Below are positions 24,997 through 33,927 of a DNA stretch of 64,000 bases, piece after piece (the first letter of the stretch is position 1; every line of letters begins with the position of its first letter). The notes under the pieces are model-generated. The model was given only the letters and a program-made list of their open reading frames with translations, did no database searches and was not told the origin of the DNA. Made by a program: the position numbers and the translations under genes. Where the stretch lies: the NCBI RefSeq assembly GCF_014640195.1, contig NZ_BMGM01000008.1, positions 1-64,000 on the forward strand, read 5' to 3'. This stretch comes from Psychroflexus planctonicus. Lineage in GTDB: Bacteria; Bacteroidota; Bacteroidia; Flavobacteriales; Flavobacteriaceae.

Positions 24997-25893
24997 TCAA
25001 GCCCTGGGATGATATTTCAATACGGTTTCTTTTAAGTGCGAAGTATCCAAATGCATGTAAATTTCGGTAGTGGTAATGCTTTCGTGTCCCAACATTTGTT
25101 GGATGGCACGTAAGTCGGCTCCATTTTCTAATAAATGTGTAGCAAAAGAATGTCGGAAGGTGTGTGGACTGATTTTCTTGTTGATATTGGCTTCCTTGGC
25201 TAAGTTTTTCACAATGGTAAAAATCATAGCACGGGTGAGTGGTTTTCCGCGTCGGTTCAAAAACAATACATCTGAAGCCGATTTGGCAATGTCTTGGTGT
25301 ACCCGAATTTCGTTTCGGTAGATGTTGATGTATTTTACCGTGTGGTCGCTAATGGGTACCAAACGTTGTTTGTTTCCTTTTCCAGTGACGCTGATAAAGC
25401 CTTCATCAAAATACAAATCTGAAAGTTTCATCGTTATGAGTTCGCTAACTCGCAAACCGCAAGCGTAAAGCGTTTCGATAATGGCGCGGTTGCGTTCTCC
25501 TTGTGGATGGCTTAAATCAATGGCTGCTACCAATTGGTCGATTTCTTGGGTAGATAAGGTGTCGGGTAATTTTCTGCCAATCTTAGGCGTTTCGATTAAC
25601 TCCGCCGGATTATCTGTTCTAAAATCTTCGATGAGTAAATATTCAAAAAAACTTTTTATTCCGGAGATAATTCGGGCTTGACTACGGGCATTTACTGCTT
25701 TCGACAGTTCATGAACAAATTCGTAAAGTTGTTTAGAGTTGATGCTTAACGGACTAGCTTCAATTTGGTAATCTTTTAAAAAGTGAATGAGCTTCAATAA
25801 ATCTAAGCCGTAATTATTAACCGTGTTTTCAGCTAAACCACGTTCGATGCGCAAGTAATTCTGAAATTCTTTTTGAGCCTGATTCCAATTCAT
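24997..25893 (-). CDS. xerD: Tyrosine recombinase XerD
   Basis: The 298-residue site-specific recombinase resolves chromosome dimers at dif together with XerC. It has the N-terminal SAM-like core-binding domain (1-100) and a catalytic domain with all signature residues: R148 in CGLRVSEL, K172 in TGKGNKQR, H244 and R247 in HTFRHSFATHLL, H270 in LGHESITTTEIY and the nucleophile Y279. The length and the lack of mobile-element neighbours favour the housekeeping XerD rather than an integrase. It is divergent from aroQ. Confidence 0.93.
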   Translation of the reverse strand: MNWNQAQKEFQNYLRIERGLAENTVNNYGLDLLKLIHFLKDYQIEASPLSINSKQLYEFVHELSKAVNARSQARIISGIKSFFEYLLIEDFRTDNPAELIETPKIGRKLPDTLSTQEIDQLVAAIDLSHPQGERNRAIIETLYACGLRVSELITMKLSDLYFDEGFISVTGKGNKQRLVPISDHTVKYINIYRNEIRVHQDIAKSASDVLFLNRRGKPLTRAMIFTIVKNLAKEANINKKISPHTFRHSFATHLLENGADLRAIQQMLGHESITTTEIYMHLDTSHLKETVLKYHPRA

Positions 25894-25970
25894 TCTTTAT
25901 AATATATCAACAAAGAAACAGATTCATATTAAATTATTTTCTATTTTTATGAAATATAAAGCAGCTTCAC

Positions 25971-26384
25971 ATGAAAATTCATATAATTAATGGACCTAAC
26001 TTAAACATGTTGGGAATTAGAGAACCTGAAATTTACGGAAAGACTTCGTTTAAAGACTTTTTTTCAGAATTGCAGTTTCAGTTTAAAGATATTGAATTGT
26101 CTTATTTTCAATCTAATATAGAAGGAGAATTGATTTCTGAAATTCATGAAGCCAATGATAACGTAGATGGAATTGTTTTGAATGCTGCTGCTTACACGCA
26201 TACTTCCATAGCTTTAGCCGATGCGATTAAAATTTTAGATATTCCTGTTGTTGAAGTGCATATTTCTAATGTGTACGCTAGAGAAAATTTCAGAAAACAC
26301 TCCTATATCGCACCACATGCTTTAGGAGTAATTTCAGGTTTTGGCTTACAAAGTTATGCGTTGGCCATTCAAAGTTTTATTTAA
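25971..26384 (+). CDS. aroQ: Type II 3-dehydroquinate dehydratase
   Basis: The 137-residue enzyme dehydrates 3-dehydroquinate to 3-dehydroshikimate in the shikimate pathway. It contains the type II signature INGPNLNMLGIREPEIYG with the catalytic Tyr, QSNIEGELISEIHEA, the LNAAAYTHTSIALADAI segment and EVHISNVYARENFRKHS with the active-site His and Arg. The length is typical of the small dodecameric enzyme. A short hairpin lies just after the stop. Confidence 0.96.
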   Translation: MKIHIINGPNLNMLGIREPEIYGKTSFKDFFSELQFQFKDIELSYFQSNIEGELISEIHEANDNVDGIVLNAAAYTHTSIALADAIKILDIPVVEVHISNVYARENFRKHSYIAPHALGVISGFGLQSYALAIQSFI

Positions 26385-26385
26385 T

Positions 26386-26403
26386 TGTAGATGTAAATCT
26401 ACA
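26386..26403 (+). terminator. Possible terminator after aroQ
   Basis: A seven-base stem (TGTAGAT / ATCTACA) with a four-base loop is followed by a T-rich tail. The stem is short, so confidence is modest. Confidence 0.5.
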
Positions 26404-26469
26404 GTTTTGAATTTTTAAAATTTTAAATATTGTCTATCATTGTTGCTATCAATCCACAACAATATAAAC

Positions 26470-26997
26470 ATGAAATATGCTAAAATTGCTATTATTCTTA
26501 TTCTATTAATCACTTCATGTACGGCCAAAAAAATAACTGAATTTGAAAATGGAATAATAAGCTTTAGAAATTGTCCTGATGGAGGAATGTGCAATGTAGA
26601 ACAAATTAGAGATTCACAAATTAGCTTACAAGAAGATACAACAGGCCAGATGTATCCAAAAATAGATAAATCAAACACCTATCATTTATACAAACTAACG
26701 TTTACTAAAGAAGTTAAAGAAGATGTTATGGATGCTGAATACCAAGAAGTAATTTATTTTCAAATTGAAAAAAGTAAAACATTTAGAAAATTAAATAACA
26801 AGGCATTAGATCGTGCAAAAGTAATTTACGGAAGACAGTGTCATTGCCCTGGAGAAACAGGCTTTGAAGCTATTTTGTCTGGTAGTTTACTTTTTGAAAC
26901 TTTTAGGCAAGTTACCGAAATACATCTTGAAATTAAACCTGATACTTTACCTGTTGAGATGAATAAAGCACTAACTAAAGTTACTTTTCACGACTAA
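26470..26997 (+). CDS. Lipoprotein of unknown function
   Basis: The 175-residue protein has a lipoprotein signal (IAIILILLITSC, lipobox Cys about residue 17). The mature part has four more cysteines, two in NCPDGGMCN and two in GRQCHCPGETG, which could form disulfides or bind a ligand. The chain is beta-rich and otherwise unfamiliar to me. I start at ATG 26470 because the longer frame (26440) adds residues ahead of the signal peptide. It stands alone between aroQ and purM. Confidence 0.7.
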   Translation: MKYAKIAIILILLITSCTAKKITEFENGIISFRNCPDGGMCNVEQIRDSQISLQEDTTGQMYPKIDKSNTYHLYKLTFTKEVKEDVMDAEYQEVIYFQIEKSKTFRKLNNKALDRAKVIYGRQCHCPGETGFEAILSGSLLFETFRQVTEIHLEIKPDTLPVEMNKALTKVTFHD

Positions 26998-27046
26998 TTA
27001 GTTCAGATTAATCTTACTAACTTTATTTAGTTTACTCGGCTTGATG

Positions 27047-27054
27047 TATTTTTG
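27047..27054 (+). promoter_or_regulatory. -7 promoter box TATTTTTG of purM
   Basis: A perfect TAnnTTTG located 17 bases before the purM ATG. Confidence 0.6.
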
Positions 27055-27071
27055 CAGCGAAATTCTGTATC

Positions 27072-28253
27072 ATGAGTCAACAACCTAAAGAGCGTTACGC
27101 CCAACGAGGCGTTTCTGCACAAAAGCAAGATGTACATCAGGCTATAAAAAATATAGACAAAGGTTTATTTCCTAAAGCTTTTTGTAAGATAATTCCCGAT
27201 TATTTAACGCAAAGCGATGCGCATTGTGTTGTAATGCATGCAGATGGTGCAGGAACTAAATCTTCTTTAGCTTACATGTATTGGAAAGAAACCGGAGATG
27301 TTTCAGTTTGGAAAGGCATTGCACAAGATGCACTGATTATGAATATTGACGATTTGCTTTGTGTGGGTGCAACCAATTCTATTTTACTTTCTTCTACCAT
27401 TGGTAGAAATAAAAATTTGATTCCAGGTGAAGTTATTTCAGCTATTATTAACGGCACAGAAGAGTTATTAGCCGATTTAAAAAAATACGGAGTAGAAATT
27501 TTTTCTACTGGTGGCGAAACAGCCGATGTTGGCGATTTGGTAAGAACTATTATTGTAGATTCTACCGTAACTGCCCGAATGAAGCGCGAAGATGTAATTG
27601 ATAATGCTAATATTCAAGAAGGCGATGTTATTGTAGGTTTAGCATCTTTTGGACAAGCTACTTACGAAAAGCAGTACAATGGCGGAATGGGAAGCAACGG
27701 ATTGACATCTGCAAGACATGATGTGCTTCATAAAAGTTTAAAAGAAAAATATCCTGAGAGCTTTGATCATGCTATACCAGAAGATTTAACTTATTCTGGA
27801 AGTAAAAATTTAACCGATTCAATTGAAAACGTGGACCTAAACGTTGGGAAGCTTATTTTATCTCCAACTCGAACTTACGCACCAATCATAGCCGAAATTT
27901 TTAAGCAATTGGAGCGAAAGAATATTCATGGAATGGTGCATTGTTCTGGTGGTGCACAAACTAAAATTTTACATTTCATAGATTCGCTTCATATTATTAA
28001 AGACAATTTGTTTCCAACACCACCACTTTTTGAATTGATACAAAAGGAAAGTCAAACCGATTGGAAAGAAATGTACCAAGTTTTTAATATGGGACACCGA
28101 ATGGAATTGTATGTGAAAGAAGATGTAGCTAAAAGCATCATTGCAATATCTGAATCATTTGGAGTTGAAGCTCAAATTGTTGGACGTGTTGAAGCTTCAA
28201 AAGAAAAAAAGTTGACAATAAATTCTAATCATGGAAGTTTTAGCTATCAGTAG
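27072..28253 (+). CDS. purM: Phosphoribosylformylglycinamidine cyclo-ligase (AIR synthase)
   Basis: This 393-residue ATP-dependent enzyme makes aminoimidazole ribonucleotide from FGAM in purine synthesis. Family features include the N-terminal YAQRGVSAQKQDVHQAI, the HADGAGTKSSLAYMYWKE motif, DALIMNIDDLLCVGA, the FSTGGETADVGD motif and C-terminal FNMGHRMELYV. It is about 45 residues longer than the E. coli enzyme, which I recall as usual in Bacteroidota. The downstream DUF3078 gene begins nine bases later and is likely co-transcribed. Confidence 0.93.
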   Translation: MSQQPKERYAQRGVSAQKQDVHQAIKNIDKGLFPKAFCKIIPDYLTQSDAHCVVMHADGAGTKSSLAYMYWKETGDVSVWKGIAQDALIMNIDDLLCVGATNSILLSSTIGRNKNLIPGEVISAIINGTEELLADLKKYGVEIFSTGGETADVGDLVRTIIVDSTVTARMKREDVIDNANIQEGDVIVGLASFGQATYEKQYNGGMGSNGLTSARHDVLHKSLKEKYPESFDHAIPEDLTYSGSKNLTDSIENVDLNVGKLILSPTRTYAPIIAEIFKQLERKNIHGMVHCSGGAQTKILHFIDSLHIIKDNLFPTPPLFELIQKESQTDWKEMYQVFNMGHRMELYVKEDVAKSIIAISESFGVEAQIVGRVEASKEKKLTINSNHGSFSYQ

Positions 28254-28262
28254 CGGTAGTCT

Positions 28263-29318
28263 ATGAAAAAGTTGTTATTTTTTATTTTATTTATTCTGGG
28301 GGTACAAGAAAGTATTTCCCAGCGTAATCCGCTTTTTTTTAAAGAAAGGCCACTTCGCGTTTTTTTACGTAAAAGTCAACCCATTAAAATGGTAAAGGAC
28401 TACACGGATCGAGATTATACAATTAATCACGTAACAGAATTATTGCCCATAGAAGCACCAGTTACTTTTTGGAAAAAAATAAACCGCTATTCAGTAGATT
28501 TTACTCAAGTTTCTTTTACCAATTGGAATGCTGGTGGACAAAGCTCTATATCAGGCTTAACCGATTTTCTTTTCAGAAGAACTTATGATAAGGGCTTTGT
28601 ACGTTGGAATAACGAAATGTTGATACGTTACGGAATTACTAAACAAGAAGGTCAGCGACTGCGAAAAACAGATGACGATTTTGAATTGGTTTCAACTTTT
28701 GGTTATAAATTCAGTAAAAACTCCAAATGGTATTATACCGTAAGGTCTAGTTTTAAAACACAGCTAACACCTGGTTATAATTACCCTAACCGTGATGAAA
28801 GCATTTCACAATTTATGGCACCAGGTTATTTCTTTCTAGGAGCTGGTGCTGAATTTTCTGAACCTAAAAAAGAATTGATTTTTTATGCATCACCATTAAC
28901 CCAAAAAACGACATTGGTATTAAACCAACGGCTTGCTAATCAGGGTTCTTTTGGTGTTAGGGCAGCAGAACTTGATGCAGATGGCAATATAATTAGAAAA
29001 GGAAGTCAGGTAAGAAATGAAGTAGGTATTTTCTTAAAAAATGAATTTAGAAAAGAAGTTTTAGACGATGTAATTTTATTTAGTAGAATTAGTCTTTTTA
29101 CAGATTACATCAATAATTTTGGGAATATTGATGTAGATTGGGAAGTAGTTCTAGATTTTAAAATAAATGAATTTATAAAAGTTAGACTTGGTTCACATCT
29201 AAGGTATGATGATGATATTAAAGTTAATATTACAAATGAAGAAGGCGAAGAAGTAGATGGAGGTCCAAGCATTCAATGGAAACAACAATTGGGCGTAGGA
29301 ATCTTAATTGAATTGTAA
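28263..29318 (+). CDS. DUF3078 family outer-membrane protein
   Basis: This 351-residue protein with a signal peptide (ending at about SISQ) matches the Bacteroidota DUF3078 family through NRYSVDFTQVSFTNWNAGGQSSISGL near residues 75-100. The rest alternates short amphipathic strands with aromatic residues and charged turns (KNSKWYYTVRSSFKTQL, IKVRLGSHLRYDDD), as expected for a small outer-membrane beta-barrel. Function is unknown. It is nine bases after purM. Confidence 0.83.
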   Translation: MKKLLFFILFILGVQESISQRNPLFFKERPLRVFLRKSQPIKMVKDYTDRDYTINHVTELLPIEAPVTFWKKINRYSVDFTQVSFTNWNAGGQSSISGLTDFLFRRTYDKGFVRWNNEMLIRYGITKQEGQRLRKTDDDFELVSTFGYKFSKNSKWYYTVRSSFKTQLTPGYNYPNRDESISQFMAPGYFFLGAGAEFSEPKKELIFYASPLTQKTTLVLNQRLANQGSFGVRAAELDADGNIIRKGSQVRNEVGIFLKNEFRKEVLDDVILFSRISLFTDYINNFGNIDVDWEVVLDFKINEFIKVRLGSHLRYDDDIKVNITNEEGEEVDGGPSIQWKQQLGVGILIEL

Positions 29319-29349
29319 CTCCACTTGCAGCAATGTCTGTTTATTTACG

Positions 29350-29357
29350 TAAATTTG
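29350..29357 (+). promoter_or_regulatory. -7 promoter box TAAATTTG of prfA-pyrF
   Basis: A perfect TAnnTTTG placed 17 bases ahead of the prfA ATG. Confidence 0.6.
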
Positions 29358-29374
29358 CCAGATAAATTAATTTC

Positions 29375-30454
29375 ATGTTAGACAAACTTAATATTGTAAA
29401 ACAACGTTTCGACGAGGTAAACGACTTGATTATTCAACCCGAAATAATTAGCGATCAAAAGCGCTATGTAGATCTTTCTAAAGAATACAAAGACTTGAAA
29501 GATTTGATGGTCAAACGAGATGAATATCTTACGCTTACTAACAATATTGAAGAAGCAGAAGAAATTATTAAAGATGGCAGCGATCCAGAAATGACTGATA
29601 TGGCAAAACTTCAGATGGAAGAAGCCAAAGAAAGATTGCCAATTCTGGAAGAAGAAGTAAGAATGATGCTTATTCCTAAAGATCCAGAAGATAGTAAAAA
29701 TGCAGTAGTTGAAGTTAGAGCCGGAACAGGCGGAGACGAAGCCAGTATTTTTGCGGGTGATATTTTTAGAATGCTAACCAAATATTGCGAAGGCAAAGGC
29801 TGGAGTGTAAGTACAGTAGATTATAGCGAAGGCACAAATGGTGGCTACAAAGAAATTCAATTTGAAGTTTCTGGCCAAGATGTGTATGGAACACTAAAAT
29901 ACGAAGCTGGAGTGCATCGTGTACAACGTGTCCCACAAACCGAAACTCAAGGAAGAGTGCACACCAGTGCGGCAACCGTTATGGTTTTTCCAGAAGCAGA
30001 AGAATTTGACGTAGAAGTAGATCCAAAAGATGTAAGAATAGATTATTTCTGTTCATCTGGTCCAGGTGGCCAATCGGTAAATACCACTTATTCTGCAGTG
30101 CGCTTAACACACGAACCAACTGGAATTGTAGCCCAATGTCAAGATCAAAAATCGCAACATAAAAATAAAGAAAAAGCATTTAAAGTATTGCGTTCCCGTT
30201 TATATGAAATGGAATTGGCTAAAAAGCAAGCTGAAGATGCTGAAAAACGTGGAAATATGGTTACTTCAGGAGACCGAAGTGCGAAAATTAGAACTTACAA
30301 TTATCCCCAAGGTAGAGTAACCGATCACCGCATCAACCTGACTTTATACGATTTAGATAATATTATTAATGGTGGTGAAATACAAAAGATTATCGATGAG
30401 TTAAAACTAGTTGATAATACAGAGAAAATGAAGCAACTATCTGATTCTTTGTAA
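29375..30454 (+). CDS. prfA: Peptide chain release factor 1
   Basis: The 359-residue class I release factor terminates translation at UAA and UAG. The N-terminal helical domain (1-110) precedes [15 protein letters not shown]. The universally conserved GGQ lies in [20 protein letters not shown] (G231-G232-Q233) and contacts the peptidyl-transferase centre, and Q233 is the residue methylated by PrmC. The C-terminal [22 protein letters not shown] is a strong RF1/RF2 signature, and no frameshift site is present, which favours RF1. pyrF follows two bases later in the same unit. Confidence 0.95.
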   Translation: MLDKLNIVKQRFDEVNDLIIQPEIISDQKRYVDLSKEYKDLKDLMVKRDEYLTLTNNIEEAEEIIKDGSDPEMTDMAKLQMEEAKERLPILEEEVRMMLIPKDPEDSKNAVVEVRAGTGGDEASIFAGDIFRMLTKYCEGKGWSVSTVDYSEGTNGGYKEIQFEVSGQDVYGTLKYEAGVHRVQRVPQTETQGRVHTSAATVMVFPEAEEFDVEVDPKDVRIDYFCSSGPGGQSVNTTYSAVRLTHEPTGIVAQCQDQKSQHKNKEKAFKVLRSRLYEMELAKKQAEDAEKRGNMVTSGDRSAKIRTYNYPQGRVTDHRINLTLYDLDNIINGGEIQKIIDELKLVDNTEKMKQLSDSL

Positions 30455-30456
30455 AA

Positions 30457-31296
30457 ATGCAAATCCAAGATTTAGTAAAACACATCAAAGAAAAAAAATC
30501 GTTTTTATGCGTTGGCTTAGATCCAGATTTAGACAAGATGCCAAGCCATTTAACGGATTCACCCAATGCTATTTTTGAATTTAATAAACAAATTATAGAT
30601 GCTACTCATACATTTTGCGTAGCATACAAACCCAATATGGCTTTTTATGAAGCACATGGAATTGAAGGACATGTTGCTTTACAAAAAACCATTTCTTATT
30701 TAAACGAAACCTATCCTAAACATTTTACAATTGCAGATGCTAAACGTGGCGATATTGGAAATACTTCCAGAATGTATGCAAAAGCTTTTTTAGAAGATTT
30801 AGATTTTGATTCTATTACCGTTGCACCTTATATGGGAATTGATTCTGTTGAACCTTTTTTGAAAGTGGATAATAAGTTTACTATTTTGTTAGCATTAACA
30901 TCTAACGAAGGCGCTAAGGACTTTCAGTTGAAGCAAATGCAATCTAGAAACAAGAATTCGATTGACTTTGAAGAAATAAGCTTGTTTGAACAAGTTATAA
31001 AAACATCTCAGACTTGGAGTAACGCTCATCGATTAATGTATGTAGTTGGGGCTACTCAAACTGAGCATATTCAATCGGTTAGAAATTTAGCGCCGGATGC
31101 TTTTTTATTGGTTCCAGGAGTTGGAGCGCAAGGAGGAAGCCTAAGCCAAGTTTGTAAATATGGTTTAAATGAAAATATCGGTTTGCTGGTAAATTCTTCC
31201 CGTGGTATTTTGTATGCTTCTAAAGGCAAAGATTTTGCTGATGCAGCTGCGGCTCAAGCGCAAAAACTTCAACTAGAAATGGCAGATTTTTTATAA
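30457..31296 (+). CDS. pyrF: Orotidine 5'-phosphate decarboxylase
   Basis: The 279-residue enzyme decarboxylates OMP to UMP, the last step of de novo pyrimidine synthesis. The catalytic D-x-K-x-x-D tetrad is in IADAKRGDIGNTS, preceded by VAYKPNMAFYEAHG. The phosphate-binding VPGVGAQGG and the LVNSSRGILYAS segment are also visible. The length matches the longer group 2 enzymes. It is translated right after prfA and converges with the YkvA-like gene. Confidence 0.95.
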   Translation: MQIQDLVKHIKEKKSFLCVGLDPDLDKMPSHLTDSPNAIFEFNKQIIDATHTFCVAYKPNMAFYEAHGIEGHVALQKTISYLNETYPKHFTIADAKRGDIGNTSRMYAKAFLEDLDFDSITVAPYMGIDSVEPFLKVDNKFTILLALTSNEGAKDFQLKQMQSRNKNSIDFEEISLFEQVIKTSQTWSNAHRLMYVVGATQTEHIQSVRNLAPDAFLLVPGVGAQGGSLSQVCKYGLNENIGLLVNSSRGILYASKGKDFADAAAAQAQKLQLEMADFL

Positions 31297-31713
31297 TTAA
31301 GCCGTTTCAGATTCTTCGTTTTCATTAATAAAGTCTTGCTTTTCTTTCCATAATAGATATGATTCTATATCATTGCCAACCATTTTTAAGGTTAAAGCAA
31401 GAACACTAGCATCGTCTAAATAGCCAACAAAAGGAATAAAATCAGGAACAAGGTCTAATGGGTTTAATACGTAAAGCAAGGCAAAGCCAATGGCTGCAAT
31501 GCTTAACCAAGGTGTTTCGGTGTATTTTTTACTTCTGTAATCTTTCAGCATTTGAAAAAGTGTAAAAACACGATCTTTTAACTTAACAAGATGCTTCAAC
31601 TTTTGCTTGATGGCCGTTTCATTATCAAAAACGCGATCAATATCTTCGTCTTTAATATTTTTTACATTTTCGTCTATGTAATCTTCGTCTATTTCTTTAG
31701 ATGACTTTTTCAT
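31297..31713 (-). CDS. YkvA-like DUF1232 membrane protein
   Basis: The 138-residue protein has a charged N-terminal half and a DUF1232 core: YVLNPLDLVPDFIPFVGYLDDASVLALTLKMV near residues 80-112. This N-P-x-D-L-x-P-D-x-I-P motif is the family hallmark and is probably membrane-associated. Function is unknown. I use the ATG at 31713 rather than an upstream TTG at 31722. The gene overlaps the end of the AI-2E family gene by 17 bases, so the two are coupled. Confidence 0.85.
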   Translation of the reverse strand: MKKSSKEIDEDYIDENVKNIKDEDIDRVFDNETAIKQKLKHLVKLKDRVFTLFQMLKDYRSKKYTETPWLSIAAIGFALLYVLNPLDLVPDFIPFVGYLDDASVLALTLKMVGNDIESYLLWKEKQDFINENEESETA

Positions 31714-32740
31714 GTTCTGCAATGCTAGATTTTTCTCCGTATTCTTCTTTATAAATTTTTACCACTAACAAAAATAAGGATATTAATAGAGGACCAAAAA
31801 TCAATCCTATAAAACCAAATAGCGGAACACCTATTATAACACCAATTAATGTGATTAAAGGATGTTCATTAGACATTTTTTTTAGTATATATAATCTAAT
31901 TAAATTGTCACTTGCACCAACCACAACAGCTCCGTATATTAAAATTCCAATTCCTGATGCAGTTGCGCCATCTGCAAAAAGGATAATACTTACTGGAATA
32001 ATTCCTAATGCTGTACCAACAAAAGGTAAAATAGAACCTACAGCGGTAATAACAAACCAAAACCAAGGATTAGAAACGCCAAATATCCAAAATCCAATTA
32101 AGGCTATAATACCTTGAAATAAAGCTACCATAGGTATACCAATGGCATTTGCTCTAACTTTTTGATATGCTTCCCGGCCTATTCTTTTAAAATTTTTAAT
32201 TCCAATAGGAACATAAGCTTCTAGAGTTGTTTCTAGCTTTTTATGGTTAATAAGCATGTAGTATAACAAAAAGTACATAATGGTTAAAGCTATAAAAACA
32301 TCAAAGGTTCCAACGGCTAGGTTTTGAAGACTTTTAGAAACCCAATCTGTTATAGAACTAGCATCTATCTGAGAAGACAAGTTGTATCCTAAGTAATCTT
32401 CTACTATACTGAGTTGGTTTTTAAGTGCATTGACCAATTGTTCAGAATTTTTTACAGCTTGACCAATTTTACTCGTTAATAAATAAACAATCAAAAAAAT
32501 GGGTAATACAATGAGTAAAGTCGAGATTAAAAGTATGATAGAACTAGCTAAATTAGAATTCCAATTTCGTTCTTTCATCTTCACCATACTTTTTTTAAAA
32601 ATAACAAACAAAGTAATGGCACCTAAGACTCCAGAAAAATAGGGTAGTGTTTTGCTTAAAATTAATCCACCTAAAACAAAAATGAGCAGCAATATAAAAA
32701 CTTGCCGTATTAAAGAAGTACTTATTTTTTGTCCTTTCAT
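31697..32740 (-). CDS. AI-2E family transporter
   Basis: The 347-residue integral membrane protein has about seven to eight hydrophobic segments in the AI-2E/PerM/TqsA family pattern. A short N-terminal pair of segments (LILLIFVLGGLILSK) precedes a long amphipathic region (85-140). The C-terminal bundle contains FGVSNPWFWFVITAVGSILPFVGTALG and the family signature LIGVIIGVPLFGFIGLIFGPLL. The family exports signals, ions or other small solutes, and the substrate here is unknown. It overlaps the VOC protein gene upstream by four bases. Confidence 0.9.
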   Translation of the reverse strand: MKGQKISTSLIRQVFILLLIFVLGGLILSKTLPYFSGVLGAITLFVIFKKSMVKMKERNWNSNLASSIILLISTLLIVLPIFLIVYLLTSKIGQAVKNSEQLVNALKNQLSIVEDYLGYNLSSQIDASSITDWVSKSLQNLAVGTFDVFIALTIMYFLLYYMLINHKKLETTLEAYVPIGIKNFKRIGREAYQKVRANAIGIPMVALFQGIIALIGFWIFGVSNPWFWFVITAVGSILPFVGTALGIIPVSIILFADGATASGIGILIYGAVVVGASDNLIRLYILKKMSNEHPLITLIGVIIGVPLFGFIGLIFGPLLISLFLLVVKIYKEEYGEKSSIAEHEKVI

Positions 32741-33162
32741 TTTGCAAAAATTTGTCGTTCATCTTTAAAAGCTTTAAATTCTAAAGCATTTCCTGATGGA
32801 TCGTAAAAAAACATAGTTGCTTGTTCGCCTACTTGTCCTTCAAAGCGAATATAAGGTTCTACTTGAAATTTTATATTTTTAATGCGAAGCATTTCTGCAA
32901 AATTATGAAACTCTTTCCAATCTAGTACTATTCCATAATGCGGTATGGGAACGGTTTTGCCATCAACAATATTGCCAACTTTTGAGTTGTGGTGCGAGTT
33001 TTGGTCTTCATGTACAACTAACTGATGACCAAAAAAATCGAAATCTACCCATAGTTGATCACTTCTGCCTTCGGGGAGTTCTAAAATTTCACGATAAAAA
33101 TAACGGGCTTCATCTAAACGATGAACAGGTATTGCCAAATGAAAAGGGCGAAGATTTCGCAT
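32737..33162 (-). CDS. VOC family (glyoxalase/dioxygenase-like) protein
   Basis: The 141-residue protein is built as two beta-alpha-beta-beta-beta modules of the vicinal oxygen chelate superfamily. Typical features are FHLAIPVHRLDEARYFYREILELPEGR with a metal-ligand His, HYGIVLDWKEF in the second module and the C-terminal FFYDPSGNALEFKAF with the metal-ligand Glu. Ligands are present, so an enzymatic role is plausible, but the substrate cannot be assigned. It is the first gene of a coupled trio with the AI-2E and DUF1232 genes. Confidence 0.88.
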   Translation of the reverse strand: MRNLRPFHLAIPVHRLDEARYFYREILELPEGRSDQLWVDFDFFGHQLVVHEDQNSHHNSKVGNIVDGKTVPIPHYGIVLDWKEFHNFAEMLRIKNIKFQVEPYIRFEGQVGEQATMFFYDPSGNALEFKAFKDERQIFAK

Positions 33163-33197
33163 ACTTGTAGTTTTGATTTACAAATTACAACAAAGTT

Positions 33198-33917
33198 TTA
33201 GTTTTTTCTGGCTAAAATAGATTTTAGGCGTTCAACTTCTTTTGGGTTCAATTCTCTGTATTCGCCTTGAGGAATATCCAATAGCAAATGCATGATTCTA
33301 ATTCGCTTTAGTGCAACAACTTTATAATTTAAGGCTTCACACATTCTTCTAATTTGTCTATTTAATCCTTGTGTAAGCACAATTTTAAACCTGTAATTAT
33401 CTACTTTCTCTACTTTACAAGGTTGAGTAACGGTATCTAAAATAGGTACTCCACTTCCCATTTTGGATAGGAATTCGTCTGTTAAAATTTGATCTACTTT
33501 TACTAGATATTCTTTTTCATTTTTATGTTTTGCGCGTAAAATCTGGTTTACAATATCGCCATCGTTGGTTAACATGATTAAACCTTCACTCATTTTATCT
33601 AGCCTACCTATTGGGAAAATCCGTTTGGGATAATTAATAAAATCAATAATATTATCTTTTTCTACTCGAGTATCTGTAGTACATACAATTCCCTTGGGTT
33701 TATTGAGAATAATGTAAACGTGTTCGTTTTCTTTTTGTTGAATAGGCATGTTATCTACCAGAATTTCTTGACCGGGTATAATTTTAGTTCCTAATTCAGG
33801 TACTTTGCCTTCAATTTTTATTCTTCCTTGGTTAAGTAAGTCGTCTGCTTTTCTTCTAGAACAATATCCTATCTGGCTTAAGTATTTATTTATTCTTACG
33901 GGTTTATTTTCTTCCAT
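33198..33917 (-). CDS. rluF: 23S rRNA pseudouridine synthase, RluF/RluB group
   Basis: The 239-residue enzyme has an N-terminal S4 RNA-binding domain (RINKYLSQIGYCSRRKADDLL, residues 7-27) and the RsuA-family catalytic domain with the aspartate in IFPIGRLDKMSEGLIMLTNDGD. The closing RQIRRMCEALNYKVVALKRIRI is typical of the family. It isomerises a uridine in 23S rRNA. RluF fits best by length, although RluB or another RsuA-type target is possible. The start at 33917 was chosen because the longer frame would overlap the upstream gene and lacks family similarity. Confidence 0.87.
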   Translation of the reverse strand: MEENKPVRINKYLSQIGYCSRRKADDLLNQGRIKIEGKVPELGTKIIPGQEILVDNMPIQQKENEHVYIILNKPKGIVCTTDTRVEKDNIIDFINYPKRIFPIGRLDKMSEGLIMLTNDGDIVNQILRAKHKNEKEYLVKVDQILTDEFLSKMGSGVPILDTVTQPCKVEKVDNYRFKIVLTQGLNRQIRRMCEALNYKVVALKRIRIMHLLLDIPQGEYRELNPKEVERLKSILARKN

Positions 33918-33927
33918 TGTGTAATTT

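Noticed and set aside
24997-25893. Integrase of a mobile element
   Set aside because: The tyrosine recombinase has the length and motifs of housekeeping XerD, and there are no attachment sites, direct repeats or phage-like neighbours.
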